A stretch of 64,000 nt of DNA from Laburnicola sp. R22_1 (lineage: Eukaryota > Ascomycota > Dothideomycetes > Pleosporales > Didymosphaeriaceae), in assembly GCA_014281115.1 (NCBI GenBank), contig JACONQ010000017.1, positions 372,001-436,000 on the forward strand. The letters are read 5' to 3'. How positions within the stretch are numbered: the first letter of the stretch is position 1; each line of letters starts with the position of its first letter. Positions 63,140 to 64,000 of the stretch are shown in pieces. The position numbers were made by a program, and so were the translations under genes. The notes beneath the pieces are model-generated. The model searched no databases. It was not told the origin of the DNA and worked only from the letters and a program-made list of their open reading frames with translations.

Positions 63140-64000
63140 GTATTATAGGAGTTTGAGTACAAATAAGTGGCCTTTCTTGCTCACAATTAGGTATAGTCCT
63201 TTTATTTAATAATCTAGCTTAACTAACAAGCGTTTAGTAATAAATCCATTTAGGGTGACAAAGACCTAGTCCCTAACGTCGAAATTAACAGCTCGTCTGT
63301 GTTTATTGGCCTGCTCTAATTGCATTTCCTAGGCAGTAGACATGTTGGCATGGGCGGTGTTACGGACGAATTTGCAGGCTTTAGCACGGGTCTTAATCTA
63401 TGCCTTAGCCTTTTCTAAAGTAATGTTGTCTAGAGATTTGGTGACTAGTTGGGTACGCTCGCGCCAGTCCTAGTGAAAGTACGGCTAATGCCCGAACTCA
63501 ATCTTAAAAGGCGAAACTCTGGTGTTATTGTGGGGCAGTATCGCTTAGGCCCAGTCTATGCTAGACAGCAAATCTAACTAGTTGTCTTAATAAACGTTAA
63601 TAAATAGACGCAGACGCTAGTTAAGGTACTAATTTATAATCTTAGTTTAGCTATTAGTTTGTAGATGCTGCACTATAGAGAGAAGTTACTTAATACCTAT
63701 AAGCTTATATAAAGTAGCTAGGAAAGCGAAAATAAACTAGGGGCCGCGGTCAGATATAATTAATTAATGGGGGCCAAAGACTCTAAATATGTACTAATAG
63801 TAGAGATTGGCGGCTTGTTTAGCCGTGACCATCTTGCAGCAGGGCATAGAAAAGGCACGCTTAGATAGGTGGCAATAAGATACTATTGCATTATCGTACC
63901 CTTTCTTATTCTTAGGGAATGATTTAAAATCAATCGAGACATCTTGCTAGATATTTTTAGGGATAGGAAGCGGGTGTAATAAGCCTGGCTTTTTGTCTAG
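63140..64000 (-). pseudogene. Gypsy integrase, lightly RIP-mutated
   Basis: Minus-strand frame: QDVSIDFKSFPKNKKGYDNA (position 1 Asp region), LIISDRGP.FIFAFLATLY (second Asp region), then the C-terminal part KSLDNITLEKAKA and KRLLVKLDY.IKGLYLIVSK. Stops fall at expected Gln or Trp codons (for example before QDVS, and in RGP.FI), so they look like C-to-T or G-to-A nonsense changes. The frame is otherwise continuous over about 280 codons. Confidence 0.85.

Larger units (their letters stand above)
47265..64000. other. AT-rich transposon island 2 (continues beyond the window)
   Basis: Sharp shift to AT-rich sequence at about 47265. Contains only transposons and degraded repeats. Unassigned parts are 47265-47470, 52150-52498, 58017-58692 and 60908-61891. 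The last two are one host sequence split by repeat copy D; its protein content, if any, is not recognisable. Confidence 0.85.
61892..64000 (-). mobile_element. Ty3/gypsy LTR retrotransposon, 3' part, lightly mutated (continues past the window)
   Basis: 3' LTR on minus at 61892-62169 (starts TGTAACGG, ends CCGCCCTTATA), preceded by the polypurine tract AAAAGGGGGG. Integrase lies upstream on minus. It is the same family as the 23-34 kb element but visibly more GC-rich, so it is a younger or less mutated copy. The 5' half is outside the window. Confidence 0.9.

Overview
The window looks like a filamentous ascomycete chromosome, probably a Dothideomycete of the Pleosporales type. The evidence is small introns (about 47-163 bp) with GTAAGT-like donors and CTAAC-type branch sites, typical Pezizomycotina housekeeping proteins, and a sharp split between GC-balanced gene blocks and very AT-rich gene-free blocks. 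The AT blocks carry the mark of repeat-induced point mutation (RIP): transposon frames can be followed for hundreds of codons, broken almost only by TAA/TAG at former Gln codons, and paralogous copies differ mainly by C-to-T and G-to-A changes.

GC block 1 (1-18335) holds the 3' end of an unidentified gene (+), a secreted FAD-linked oxidoreductase of the berberine-bridge-enzyme type (-), the lipid-transfer protein VPS13 (-, 3191 aa), a twin-CX9C Emi1-like protein (+) divergent from vps13, and a cytosolic Hsp70 ending in EEVD (-) with a heat-shock element upstream.

AT island 1 (about 18336-37450) is a nest of dead transposons. They are two SINE-like copies; a 1.2-kb-class repeat family with 14-15 bp target duplications (copies A and B); a Tc1/mariner element inside copy A; a third SINE-like copy; a complete RIP-mutated Ty3/gypsy element (23065-34663) carrying a much fresher Fot1/pogo element and copy B; and a 1.1-kb inverted-repeat element.

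GC block 2 (about 37450-47264) holds a mitochondrial inner-membrane DUF3429 protein and glycerol kinase, both on +, followed by nearly 6 kb of GC-balanced DNA in which I find no credible gene.

AT island 2 (47265-64000, running off the window) holds a fourth SINE-like copy, a short LTR element of the same LTR family, a 23-bp minisatellite, repeat copy C, a Ty1/copia element with a long open frame whose two LTRs are in inverted orientation, repeat copies D and E (E nested in D), and the 3' end of a lightly mutated gypsy element on the minus strand.

The host genes do not form a pathway or cluster. The interest lies in the transposon stratigraphy, the apparently undescribed repeat family with 14-15 bp target duplications and exchangeable centres, the SINE-like family, and the inverted-LTR copia structure. 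All repeat comparisons were made by eye within the window; no database search was run.
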